Shown: positions 8,688 to 16,414 of the stretch, one piece after another | Position numbering within the stretch: the first letter of the stretch is position 1 | Layout of the letters: the number at the start of each line of letters is the position of its first letter | Source of the DNA: Paraktedonobacter sp034437695 | GTDB taxonomy: Bacteria > Chloroflexota > Ktedonobacteria > Ktedonobacterales > Ktedonobacteraceae | Reading direction: 5' to 3' | DNA length: 64,000 bases | NCBI GenBank assembly: GCA_034437695.1 | Contig: DAOTTJ010000219.1 | Coordinates: 6,275-70,274 of the forward strand | Made by a program: the position numbers and the translations under genes | Notes under the pieces: generated by a model | Database searches by the model: none | What the model saw: only the letters and a program-made list of their open reading frames with translations | What the model was told of the DNA's origin: nothing

Positions 8688-9443
8688 ATGAATCTGGATC
8701 TAGCGGGCAAACACGCGCTCCTGATTGGCGGTGGCGACGAGATCGACCAGGCCATCGTGCTGGCCCTGTTGCAACAGGAGGTCAGCGTGGCCTTCGCCTA
8801 TCCGCGCGAAGATGCAGCGGTGACGGGTCTGCTTGGACTACTGGCGCGGAGCCAGAACGGAAGCTTCGCCGTGCAGGTCGACGCCAGCGACGTGCAGGCG
8901 GTCGAGGCCCTGATCGCACGTGTGGGTCAGGCATTTGGCAAAGTCGAGATCGTGGTCAACAATGCCTCGGTGATCAGCCACGCGCCGATCCACGAGATGG
9001 GGCTGGCCGCCTGGCAGCAGATGCTGGACACCAACCTGACCAGCGTCTACCTGGTTACTCACGCGGTGCTGCCGCTCTTGCAGGCGGGTAGCTCGATCAC
9101 CAATGTCTCGGCCTGTCTGGCCGCCGTAGGCATGCGTGGCAAGGCTCATTATACAGCCGCCAAAGCCGGGGTGATCGGCTTCAGCCGCTCGGTCTGTAAA
9201 GAACTGGGCGGTCAGGGCATTCGCGTCAACGTAGTTGCGCCGGGAGTGATCGGCAGCGGCGAGATGGGCGACCTCTCGCCGGAGCAGCGCGGACGTTATG
9301 CCTATCTTTCGGCGCTGGGTCGGTTGGGCCGCATCGAGGAGGTCGCCAATACCGTCCTCTTCCTGGCCAGCGACCTCGCCAGCTTTATCACGGGCGCAAC
9401 CATCGCGGTCGATGGCGGCGTGGGCGGCATTGCCGCGTTCTAG
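8688..9443 (+). CDS. SDR-family ketoreductase-like protein
   Basis: The product is 251 residues from the ATG at 8688, preceded by AAAGGGAGAG. It has the classical SDR fold: a core motif VVNNASVI, a catalytic region SACLAAVGMRGKAHYTAAKAG (Tyr and Lys of YxxxK), PGVIGSGEM, and a C-terminal ITGATIAVDGGVGG. The N-terminal cofactor loop is unusual. Instead of TGxxxGIG it reads LIGGGDEIDQAI, so the second and third glycines are replaced by acidic and polar residues. Cofactor preference may be altered or activity reduced. In this place it would be expected to reduce a keto group of the aromatic polyketide. Confidence 0.85.
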   Translation: MNLDLAGKHALLIGGGDEIDQAIVLALLQQEVSVAFAYPREDAAVTGLLGLLARSQNGSFAVQVDASDVQAVEALIARVGQAFGKVEIVVNNASVISHAPIHEMGLAAWQQMLDTNLTSVYLVTHAVLPLLQAGSSITNVSACLAAVGMRGKAHYTAAKAGVIGFSRSVCKELGGQGIRVNVVAPGVIGSGEMGDLSPEQRGRYAYLSALGRLGRIEEVANTVLFLASDLASFITGATIAVDGGVGGIAAF

Positions 9444-9580
9444 CAGCGGAGATGCCAGCGGGTGCAGGAGAGCGCATCTCCCTGTGGGTTGCCCGCTCCC
9501 ACACGTTCTCATTCTTTTTTAGAGGAGCAAAAGTGGTAAAGAACTACTGCTAGAATTGCTGGTTGCCAGGGTTATTCGAT

Positions 9581-9773
9581 GCCTGGCGTGTAGTCCCACC
9601 CATAGGCATGAAGGTAGCAGAGAGGTGTTCCCTGCACTCCTGTTTTGCCTTCGGCAAAACAGGAAAAACAAAGAAAAAGAGGTTATTGGGGACACCCCAA
9701 ACCCCGGCAAAGGGCTGCGCCCTCTGTACTCCCGCTTCACTTCATGTCTATAGCCTGGCGTGTAGCCCCACCC
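9581..9773. repeat. modular intergenic repeat, copy A
   Basis: Most of the 351-base gap between the SDR and the ABM gene is repeat. It is bracketed by two 21-base direct repeats with one mismatch (9581-9601 and 9753-9773, beginning GCCTGGCGTGTAG). Inside are a perfect 11-bp hairpin with a TTC loop (9639-9663, arms CCTGTTTTGCC) and the GGGGACACCCC box, followed by a CCCCGGCAAAGGGCTG segment. The same modules recur near 24.9, 30.9, 34.4, 35.1, 47.1 and 54.2 kb. No protein is encoded. Confidence 0.7.
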
Positions 9774-9794
9774 GGAATAAAGGAGAAGTCAAAC

Positions 9795-10130
9795 ATGGCG
9801 ACATATGTCCTGGTCTTTGGAAAATTGCATAACCTGGAAGATAAAGCGGCCTTTGAGGCTTACTTTAAGCAGATAAGTCAGAAAGTCATTGCGAGCACCA
9901 GCGGGATTATCCGCGACGAATTAATTAGTGATAGCAGCGATCCATACGCGTATATCATGCTGAGCGAGTGGGAAAGCAAAGACGCCTGGGCCGCGTGGCA
10001 GCGTGCGCCCATTCATGAGGAGCAGGTTGGCACGATGCGTCTCTACTGGCAGGGTCAGGGCGTAAGGATCTTTAACACAGCGTTCTGTGTTGAGAAGAGC
10101 GAGCCTGTTGCGGAGGGTCAGCTCGCCTGA
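9795..10130 (+). CDS. antibiotic biosynthesis monooxygenase (ABM) domain protein
   Basis: The 111-residue ferredoxin-like single-domain protein of the ABM family starts at the ATG at 9795, with AGGAGA upstream. It contains YVLVFGKLHNLEDKAAFEAY, the conserved SEWESKDAWAAWQRAP segment and an HEEQ motif. Cofactor-free members oxidise anthrones to quinones in aromatic polyketide pathways (TcmH, ActVA-Orf6 types). It lies between the SDR and the P450, with a second ABM protein just after the P450. The role is inferred from family and cluster. Confidence 0.78.
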   Translation: MATYVLVFGKLHNLEDKAAFEAYFKQISQKVIASTSGIIRDELISDSSDPYAYIMLSEWESKDAWAAWQRAPIHEEQVGTMRLYWQGQGVRIFNTAFCVEKSEPVAEGQLA

Positions 10131-10194
10131 CGGTTTCTGGTCAGCGACGTTTGTCAGTCCGCTTGAGAAAACACTTTTAGAAGGAGGGATGTTC

Positions 10195-11499
10195 ATGTCA
10201 GAAGCACTGTCCCAAGATATCGATAACCTGCTGCGCCCGGAATTCCTGGCCAACCCATGCCCGGTCTACCACGAATTGCAGACCCACGACCCGGTTCACT
10301 GGAACCCGCGCCTGAACGGTTGGATGGTTTCAAACTACGACGACGTGCGCACGCTCTTACAAGATGGTCGGCTCTCGGCCGCCTCGCCCTTTGGCTATCT
10401 GTTTCGTCGCCAGCTAAACGAGGAAGAACTGGTCGCGGTTGAGGTCATCCGTCCGTACGTGGAGCAATCCTTGCTGAACATGGACCCTCCGCACCAGACG
10501 CGTCAGCGGGCGATTTTAAGCAAGGCCTTTACGACGCGCCGCCTGGAGCTGATGCGCGGGCGAGTACAGGGTTTTGTCGATGAACTGCTGGATAATCTCG
10601 TTGCGAACGGCGAGATCGAACTGATGAACCAGTTTGCCTTTCCGCTGCTCTTCAAAGTAATCTTTGCGCTCCTGGGTATTCCAGAAGAGGCCCACACGCG
10701 GGCCAAACAGCTCTTTAACGAGGCCTCGAGTCTGATCATCAAGGTTAACTCGACGCCCTACCCGACGACCGAGCACCTGTTGCGCTTCGCGGCCAATCTG
10801 CTCGAAACCGAAGACCTGATCCGCCCCTACGTCGAGCAGCGCCGCCTGGAGCCACAGGGCGACCTGATCAGCATCCTGGTTGAGGCCGAGGCCCACGAGG
10901 AGTTAAGCGAGAAAGAGATCTTTGTCTTGTGCTCGCAGTTGGTCTTTGCGGCCCACGAGACGACCGCCAGCTCGATCTGCACGGTGATGCTCTCGCTTCT
11001 GCAACAGCCCGAGCAGTTGGAGATCATGAAGGCAAAGCCCGAGATCCTCACGACCGCGATCGAGGAGCTGCTGCGCTATAGCGCACCGGGACAGATGCGC
11101 CCGCGCATCGCCTACGAAGATATCGAGATCCGTGGCACCAAAATTCAGCAGGGACAGCGTATCTTTGTCATGCTGGCGGCGGCCAATTTTGACGAAAAAC
11201 ACTTTGCCTGCCCGCACCTGCTCGACGTAGAGCGACCAAAGAAAGACCAGATTATGACCTTCGGCCACGGTATCCACTACTGCCTGGGTGGTCCACTGGC
11301 CCGCATCGAGCTTCAGGTCATCTTCCCGACGCTTTTCCGACGCCTGCCTGGTCTGCGCCTGACCTCCGCCGATCCACAGTGGCGGCCAAATTTTCTCCTG
11401 CGCGGCCTGGTAGCACTGCCCCTGGCGTTCGACCCGCCCGCAGTCGCAACGCAGAAAGAAGAGGCCAGCGCCCATGTCGTCGCCAGTCGTACTCATTAA
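10195..11499 (+). CDS. cytochrome P450
   Basis: The 434-residue soluble class I-type P450 shows the I-helix oxygen-binding motif AAHETT (252-257), the K-helix ExxR (Glu291-Arg294) and the heme loop FGHGIHYCLGGPLAR with Cys363 as thiolate ligand. The start at 10195 lies seven bases after AGGAGG; the ATG at 10189 is too close to it. Its last 26 bases overlap the next gene. Related enzymes hydroxylate or couple polyketides. No ferredoxin gene is present in the window, so the redox partner must lie elsewhere. Confidence 0.93.
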   Translation: MSEALSQDIDNLLRPEFLANPCPVYHELQTHDPVHWNPRLNGWMVSNYDDVRTLLQDGRLSAASPFGYLFRRQLNEEELVAVEVIRPYVEQSLLNMDPPHQTRQRAILSKAFTTRRLELMRGRVQGFVDELLDNLVANGEIELMNQFAFPLLFKVIFALLGIPEEAHTRAKQLFNEASSLIIKVNSTPYPTTEHLLRFAANLLETEDLIRPYVEQRRLEPQGDLISILVEAEAHEELSEKEIFVLCSQLVFAAHETTASSICTVMLSLLQQPEQLEIMKAKPEILTTAIEELLRYSAPGQMRPRIAYEDIEIRGTKIQQGQRIFVMLAAANFDEKHFACPHLLDVERPKKDQIMTFGHGIHYCLGGPLARIELQVIFPTLFRRLPGLRLTSADPQWRPNFLLRGLVALPLAFDPPAVATQKEEASAHVVASRTH

Positions 11500-11767
11500 T
11501 GTGTTTGAGGTCCCCGCAGGTGAGGAGCAGGTTTTTATGGAGTGGTGGAAAAAAAGCTCGGAAGCGTTGAGCCAGGAACCCGGCTTTATCGATGCATTGT
11601 TGCACCGCAGCCTGAAATCGGAGACGCGCTTTCAGTTTATCAACGTTGCTCACTGGGAGACCGCCGTAGCGCTGGATATGGCTCGCAGCAAGCATAAAGA
11701 GATCTTGCAAGCGCAAAGTCCCGGCAGAGGGTATCCCGCCCTCTACGAGGTCGCGCTGCGCTACTGA
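11474..11767 (+). CDS. second ABM-domain monooxygenase-like protein
   Basis: The 97-residue protein has an ABM-like ferredoxin fold: VVLINVFEVPAGEEQVFMEW, then EPGFIDALLHRSL and FINVAHWETAVAL, the last being the conserved WxS/T-like segment. It overlaps the P450 reading frame by 26 bases, so the two are probably translationally coupled. It may oxidise a quinol or anthrone, or act as a small accessory cyclase. Sequence similarity to the ABM protein at 9795 is low. Confidence 0.75.
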   Translation: MSSPVVLINVFEVPAGEEQVFMEWWKKSSEALSQEPGFIDALLHRSLKSETRFQFINVAHWETAVALDMARSKHKEILQAQSPGRGYPALYEVALRY

Positions 11768-11795
11768 GCCGTTTTGAGTGAAGGAGTTTTTGCCC

Positions 11796-11984
11796 ATGTC
11801 TTACTGTCCCGAATGTGCTACACCTATCCACCTGGCCGAAGAGATCGGCATTGGCAGAGTAGTTGTCTGTAGCGATTGTCAGCTTCCCTGGGAGGTGATC
11901 GGTCACACACCGATGCAGTTGCGCCAGGTGGCACTCGAAGCTATGCAGATGTCCGAAGCTATCGAAGGGGATTGGGGCGATTAG
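11796..11984 (+). CDS. LysW-like amino-group carrier protein with C-terminal Asp
   Basis: The 62-residue acidic mini-protein starts at the ATG at 11796 (AAGGAG upstream). It begins SYCPECATP and has a second knuckle VVVCSDCQLPWEV, giving one Cys4 zinc ribbon. It ends EAIEGDWGD. LysW/AmCP proteins have this architecture and end in EDWGE; amino-acid intermediates of lysine, arginine and some secondary metabolites are attached to the last glutamate. Here the last residue is aspartate. No LysX-type ligase, kinase or dehydrogenase of the LysW pathway is in the window. The gene closes the left PKS operon just before a strong terminator. The LysW resemblance is seen; carrier activity is inference. 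Confidence 0.7.
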   Translation: MSYCPECATPIHLAEEIGIGRVVVCSDCQLPWEVIGHTPMQLRQVALEAMQMSEAIEGDWGD

Positions 11985-12035
11985 CTGCCCGTCTATCTGT
12001 TAGTTTATGTCATCATCAACCAGGACACGTTTCGT

Positions 12036-12071
12036 CATCCAGCGTACTAAACACGCTGGATGACTTTTTTC
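12036..12071 (+). terminator. rho-independent terminator after the left PKS operon
   Basis: A perfect 10-bp stem (CATCCAGCGT at 12036-12045, ACGCTGGATG at 12053-12062) with a 7-base loop is followed by a T-run at 12065-12070. This is a textbook intrinsic terminator, 50 bases after the LysW-like gene. Confidence 0.85.
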
Positions 12072-12105
12072 TGTTGTAAAGGAATGATACACATTGCCAG
12101 AGGTT

Positions 12106-12181
12106 TTCGCAGTTGGTGCTTTGCGCAACCGGAATCTTCGCAGTTGTTTCGCAGTTGAGTGCGAAACTTTTGCGAAAGCAC
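12106..12181. promoter_or_regulatory. operator-like array of 11-bp-phased repeats
   Basis: TTCGCAGTTG occurs three times, at 12106, 12137 and 12148. From 12138 four contiguous 11-base units can be read: two beginning TCGCAGTTG, then two beginning TGCGAAA. TGCGA is the reverse complement of TCGCA, so the block is two direct repeats facing two direct repeats. The first copy is 31 bases (about three turns) upstream. SARP/BTAD regulators bind direct repeats with 11-bp periodicity, so a multimeric regulator site is plausible. It lies about 107 bases before the recombinase gene in the 304-base gap 11985-12287. Confidence 0.55.
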
Positions 12182-12287
12182 TGTGAAGATGCGCAAGGTA
12201 TCCTTTGACCATACGAAAAAAGATCGTAGCTTGCGCTTCTAGGCACAAGCAAACAATCCTTTACCAGAGGAAACGTGAGGAATAAGC

Positions 12288-13355
12288 ATGTTACCAACTG
12301 CTGTCATGAACTCGCCTGAATGGCACGATGAGCGCAAGAAGAGCGAGCTTGAGCAGCGCTTTGGCCAGCAAGCACTGGAAGGGCGCAAGGGTGTCCAGCC
12401 GCTTGAAGATCCACACGATGCGATCGGACAAACGGTTGAGACATGGCTGACGCAAAACTATCCTCCGGTCTCCAGCGAGACGACCGCGACGATCTATCGC
12501 AAGCTGCTCAACTCGCTACGCACCTATCTGGGTTTGCAGGGTCTCGACCTGGATAGTCCCGACCAGCAGCTCGCCCGGCAGATCCAGACGTGGGCCAATC
12601 AGCGCACGCCAAATAGCAAACGCCAGGGCGATGTCGCTCCCTCGACATATAACCAGCGCATCGCTGCGATCAACAGTTTCTACACCTGGGTCAAACAGTG
12701 CGGCATCCACGATTGGGCCAATCCAACCGAGCAGCTCGACCGCACGACGGTACGCAAGTACTCGGACGCCTCGGCGCTCGATGTGCAACAGGTGAGCAAA
12801 CAGCTCAAGGAGATCGATCGCGGGACGCCGCGCGGGCAGCGCGACTATACGCTGCTGCAAGTGGCGCTCAATACGGGTCGCAGCGCACGCGAACTCGCCA
12901 GTCTTACCCTGGGCAGTCTCGACCTCCAGGGCGAGCATGTGACGCTGACCTTTGCCAATGGACGCGGCGGCAAGGTGATGTGCGATACGCTCGATGTGCG
13001 GCTCTCGCAGATGTTGCTGCGCTATCTGCAAACCATCTATGGCGCAAACCTGGCCACGCTCAATTCACAGGCTCCGATCTGGATCTCTTTTAGCGACCGC
13101 ACCTACCGCCAGGCCATCGGTCAACAGACGATCGCCGATATCTGCGAGGCGCATCTGGGCGTCTCACGCGTGCATCGCCTGCGCCATACCTTTGCCTTCG
13201 CGATGGACCAACTGGGCGCATCGACGGGTGTGATTCAGACACGCCTGGGTCACGAAAGTCGTTCGACTACCGATATCTACCTGGCCAGCCTTAAACGCGC
13301 ACAAAATCCCTACGCGACGGTTCTGGCCGATGCGTTCGGTGTAGAGCAAGAATAA
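12288..13355 (+). CDS. tyrosine recombinase (XerC/D-like integrase)
   Basis: The 355-residue protein has an N-terminal SAM-like core-binding domain (about 48-145, with TYNQRIAAINSFYTWVKQCG) and a C-terminal catalytic domain. The catalytic residues are visible: Arg in TGRSARELASL, His-x-x-Arg in VHRLRHTFA, His/Trp-site in LGHESRS and the nucleophile Tyr in TTDIYLASL. The ATG is preceded by GAGG. It could be the integrase of a mobile element or a stand-alone Xer-type resolvase. No obvious att repeat was found around it. It lies between the left PKS module and the multicopper oxidase. Confidence 0.88.
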   Translation: MLPTAVMNSPEWHDERKKSELEQRFGQQALEGRKGVQPLEDPHDAIGQTVETWLTQNYPPVSSETTATIYRKLLNSLRTYLGLQGLDLDSPDQQLARQIQTWANQRTPNSKRQGDVAPSTYNQRIAAINSFYTWVKQCGIHDWANPTEQLDRTTVRKYSDASALDVQQVSKQLKEIDRGTPRGQRDYTLLQVALNTGRSARELASLTLGSLDLQGEHVTLTFANGRGGKVMCDTLDVRLSQMLLRYLQTIYGANLATLNSQAPIWISFSDRTYRQAIGQQTIADICEAHLGVSRVHRLRHTFAFAMDQLGASTGVIQTRLGHESRSTTDIYLASLKRAQNPYATVLADAFGVEQE

Positions 13356-13410
13356 GCGGCGCTCCTGGTCTGTGGACCGGGAACGGGACGGCCCTGGAAA
13401 GGGAACCATC

Positions 13411-15018
13411 ATGGCACAAACGCCACCAAAAGATAGATTACAAGAAGTGAGCGAGACCGCGCAGCCGACGACGCAGGAGCGATATAGACCCAATATCCTG
13501 GTGATCGTGGGCGTGGTCTTGCTCGTACTCGTACTCACAACCCTGGGAGTCTTTAAAGCAGACCTTTTCCAGAATGGACCGACAAGCGCGACGACGGTGC
13601 CGCAGATCTTGTCCGCGCCGCAGATCCCTTCAGGGTCCGGGGTGCCAACTGCGCTCAATATGGGCATGCCCACGGGCAGATCGATCACGACGCTTCAAGC
13701 ACCACAGACCGCGACACACACCAGACAGTTTACGCTGGTCGCGCAAAACGCTCTGCTCACCCGAGGTCCAGGCCTCCAGTTGCCCGCGTGGACCTTTAAT
13801 GGCAGTTCACCAGGACCCACTCTGCGCGTGCAGCAGGGCGATCTGGTGGTTGTCCACGTGGTTAACCACCTCAGCTTTGGCATCACTGTCCACTGGCACG
13901 GCATCGATGTCCCTAACTCGCAGGATGGCGTGGCCGGAGTGACGCAGGATGCCATTCGACCGGGCCAGACCTTTACCTACCGTTTTGTCACCAACGACCC
14001 CGGCACCTACTGGTACCACTCGCACCAGTTCAGCGCAGCCGAAACCGATGGTGGTCTCTTTGGTATGTTGATAGTCGATCCGGCCACGCCGACGATCCAC
14101 GCGGATCTCGACTATAGCGTGGCGCTGCATGAGTGGAACGCGGCCAATAATCGCCTGGTCTTCACCATGAATACGACCACGGGAACGCTGAACGAGGCCG
14201 CCCAACCCGGTCAGTGGGTACGGCTGCGCATCGTCGAGACATCGAGCACCGCCAGCACGGCCCCGCATCTATTGACGCTGGTAGGAGCGCCCTTTAAGGT
14301 CGTCTCACTTGATGGACACGACCTCAATCAGCCCCAATGGCTGAATGCGGTCCCGCTGCCCATAGGCGCAGCTCAGCGCTACGACCTGCTCTTCCAGATG
14401 CCCGCCCACGGCTCGGTGGCACTGGTCGCCGCCGACGAGACGACCAATCAGCGCTATCTGGCGGCTCCCGCCGTAGTGATTGGTCAAGGAGGCGTGCCAG
14501 CCACATTGCCCGCGCTCAAGCCCTGGTTCGACCTGACCAGCTATGGTCAACCCGCGCAGGCCGCGATCACCCTGCAAAGTCACTTTGACGTGACCTCGAC
14601 TATCGCGCTGAACAACCAGGTGGGAACCTCGCTCGGGCGCATGGGGATGACCTACACGATCAACGGCAAAGTCTTTCCCGACACCGGCATGATCATGGTC
14701 AAAGAGGGGCAACTGGTCGAGATCACCATAGTCAACCAGAGCAACCTCTACCACCCGATGCACCTGCACGGCCACAGCTTCTACGTCCTGAGCGCCAATG
14801 GCAAGGCGCTGAGCGGCAGTCCAGTCCGCCTGGATACCGTGCTCGTCCCGCCGCATACGACCTACACAATCGGCTTTCTCGCCAACAATCCGGGCATCTG
14901 GATGCTGCACTGTCATAATCTCTTGCACGCCAACTGGGGCATGGATATGATGGTCGCGTACTACGGCTATACCACGCCGTACACGGTGGGGACGACCTCG
15001 CAGAACTTCCCTGACTAG
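13411..15018 (+). CDS. membrane-anchored multicopper oxidase
   Basis: The product is 535 residues from the ATG at 13411 (GGAAAGGG upstream). A short cytoplasmic tail is followed by one membrane anchor (about 27-50, ILVIVGVVLLVLVLTTLGVF) and then extracytoplasmic cupredoxin domains. All four copper motifs are present: HWHGIDVPNSQDG, WYHSHQ, HPMHLHGHSFYVL and MLHCHNLLHANWGM, which supply the trinuclear and T1 copper sites with Met as axial ligand. It is laccase- or CueO-like and may oxidise phenols, Cu(I) or Mn. Being beside polyketide genes, it could oxidatively couple a phenolic product, but a copper-handling role is equally possible. Confidence 0.92.
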   Translation: MAQTPPKDRLQEVSETAQPTTQERYRPNILVIVGVVLLVLVLTTLGVFKADLFQNGPTSATTVPQILSAPQIPSGSGVPTALNMGMPTGRSITTLQAPQTATHTRQFTLVAQNALLTRGPGLQLPAWTFNGSSPGPTLRVQQGDLVVVHVVNHLSFGITVHWHGIDVPNSQDGVAGVTQDAIRPGQTFTYRFVTNDPGTYWYHSHQFSAAETDGGLFGMLIVDPATPTIHADLDYSVALHEWNAANNRLVFTMNTTTGTLNEAAQPGQWVRLRIVETSSTASTAPHLLTLVGAPFKVVSLDGHDLNQPQWLNAVPLPIGAAQRYDLLFQMPAHGSVALVAADETTNQRYLAAPAVVIGQGGVPATLPALKPWFDLTSYGQPAQAAITLQSHFDVTSTIALNNQVGTSLGRMGMTYTINGKVFPDTGMIMVKEGQLVEITIVNQSNLYHPMHLHGHSFYVLSANGKALSGSPVRLDTVLVPPHTTYTIGFLANNPGIWMLHCHNLLHANWGMDMMVAYYGYTTPYTVGTTSQNFPD

Positions 15019-15036
15019 CACCACAGGCCCGTCGTA

Positions 15037-15067
15037 CCGCCAGTCAGGGTCGGGGCCAGACTGGCGG
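15037..15067. terminator. hairpin between convergent genes
   Basis: The 9-bp inverted repeat CCGCCAGTC (15037-15045) / GACTGGCGG (15059-15067), with a 13-base loop, lies between the multicopper oxidase and the convergent caspase operon and covers the last codons of the latter. There is no T-run, so activity as a terminator is uncertain. Confidence 0.35.
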
Positions 15068-15988
15068 CACTTGCAGGGTGACGGGCGTATCGAGCGTGCC
15101 GCGAAAGAGATATTCGGTCAGACGTTGCCCGCTGTTTTTTTCATCCGAGGTGTCCAGGGGTTGCGGCCAGCGCAGCGCGTCGTAGAGCGTGAGCCGATAG
15201 AGGTCAAACGCGGCATTGAGCAGGTTGCCATAGACCTCGGCGGCATTCAGTGCCTGCCAGTAGGCAAAGAGGGCGACAGCCACGCCCACAAAGATCGCCC
15301 ACCACGCCCACAGGGTCCACACCAGGAAAAGCACTCCCCACAGCAGGTTGAACAGCGCCCCATTGACGCTTGCCCGCGCCTCGCTCAACTCCTGCCTGGC
15401 CTCGTCCGGCAGGAGCAGCCAGAGATGCGGCCAGCAGATCACCGCGTCCAGACCGTATTTCATCCACGGACGCAACTCTGCTGCCCGCAAGCAATTGCCC
15501 AGGCGCGTGGGCAGCAGCGCGGAATCATCAGGAAACTGGCGCAACTGCTGATCCAACTGGGTATATGCCTCGCTCTCCTCAACGCTTAACTGCTTGAGAC
15601 CCTTGTTTGCCAGCTCCTGCCATTGTCCTGCAAGCACCTCCATGCGGCGAAGTTGACGCTGGACACACCAGTTGCGTACCCTGAGGAGCGGCCAGTTTAG
15701 CCAGCCTGGCCAGACTGGCCAGTAACCTGCGCAGAGACGCACCAGGGGCCTGGCAATCGTCTGCACAGCCACCGACGAGAAGACTACCAGCAAGAGACCC
15801 AGGACCAGGTAGGTCACCTGCTCCGGCAATGGTAAATGCACAAAGTTCTGCTCGACCGCGCCCCAGCCGAAATGCAAGACCCAGACGAGGAAGCCACCCA
15901 GCCAGAAGACAAAGGCGGGCGTCAGGAGCAAGGCGAACCATTGAGCGCTCAACTGATCGCCGATGCCCTCCCAGAACTTGATCAACAT
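15044..15988 (-). CDS. multi-spanning membrane protein, last gene of the caspase operon
   Basis: The product is 314 residues from the ATG at 15988 (AGGGAG upstream). Three hydrophobic blocks are visible: FALLLTPAFVFWLGGFLVWV (about 18-38), a VTYLVLGLLLVVFSSVAVQT segment (about 58-80) and a long tryptophan-rich block near residues 215-250 that can span twice. Between them is a soluble helical region with a coiled-coil-like stretch (VEESEAYTQLDQQLRQF). No known family was recognised. The start is 17 bases after the zinc-ribbon adaptor gene, so it is the fifth gene of the operon. Membrane proteins often serve as effectors or sensors in NB-ARC/caspase conflict systems, which is the inferred role. 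Confidence 0.7.
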   Translation of the reverse strand: MLIKFWEGIGDQLSAQWFALLLTPAFVFWLGGFLVWVLHFGWGAVEQNFVHLPLPEQVTYLVLGLLLVVFSSVAVQTIARPLVRLCAGYWPVWPGWLNWPLLRVRNWCVQRQLRRMEVLAGQWQELANKGLKQLSVEESEAYTQLDQQLRQFPDDSALLPTRLGNCLRAAELRPWMKYGLDAVICWPHLWLLLPDEARQELSEARASVNGALFNLLWGVLFLVWTLWAWWAIFVGVAVALFAYWQALNAAEVYGNLLNAAFDLYRLTLYDALRWPQPLDTSDEKNSGQRLTEYLFRGTLDTPVTLQVPPVWPRP

Positions 15989-16005
15989 GGACCTTTTCTC
16001 CCTAT

Positions 16006-16398
16006 TTAAACCGCCCTGAGAGGGAGTTTGTGAGTAGGACAGAGCCGCATAACCTCCCCTGCCGTACGCTGTGACCATTTATAATCACAGTTCGGAGACG
16101 GACACATGTACCTACGGGCAGGTACCGCCGAGCTATTGCTGCTCAGGGTGTCATATCCCTTGACGTTACGTTCGTCGGTTTCGGTTCCCTGCATATGCGT
16201 ATCAGCCCACTGTTGCGTGCCAGGGTAACGCGCCAGGGCAGCAGCGATGAGATCGGCCACATCCTGACCCTGCTGCCCGCTCACGATCAGCGAACTGAGT
16301 GTACTGTCGAGTGCCAACGCATCCGTGCTGCCGATCAGATCGCTCAGATGTGGGCGAATGGCGCGGGCGCAGGCGATATAGCGGTCGTTACGTTGCAT
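16006..16398 (-). CDS. small adaptor: helical effector-associated-like domain plus zinc ribbon
   Basis: The product is 130 residues from the ATG at 16398 (AAAGGAAAG upstream). Residues 1-75 form a small helical domain (YIACARAIRPHLSDLIGS, DVADLIAAALARYPGTQQWA) like the effector-associated adaptor domains of bacterial NTPase conflict systems. Residues 105-130 look like a Cys3His zinc-binding knuckle (YMCPSPNCDYKW, LCPTHKLPL). A low-complexity linker joins the two. It starts 16 bases after the stop of the giant caspase gene, so the two are surely co-transcribed. The class assignment is by resemblance and needs profile searches; the metal ligands are seen directly. Confidence 0.6.
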   Translation of the reverse strand: MQRNDRYIACARAIRPHLSDLIGSTDALALDSTLSSLIVSGQQGQDVADLIAAALARYPGTQQWADTHMQGTETDERNVKGYDTLSSNSSAVPARRYMCPSPNCDYKWSQRTAGEVMRLCPTHKLPLRAV

Positions 16399-16414
16399 AG
16401 GTCTTTCCTTTGTT

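Noticed and set aside
12288..13355. Integrase of the phage module at 41-56 kb
   Set aside because: It is 28 kb away, on the other side of two PKS modules and the caspase operon, with no matching att repeats seen.
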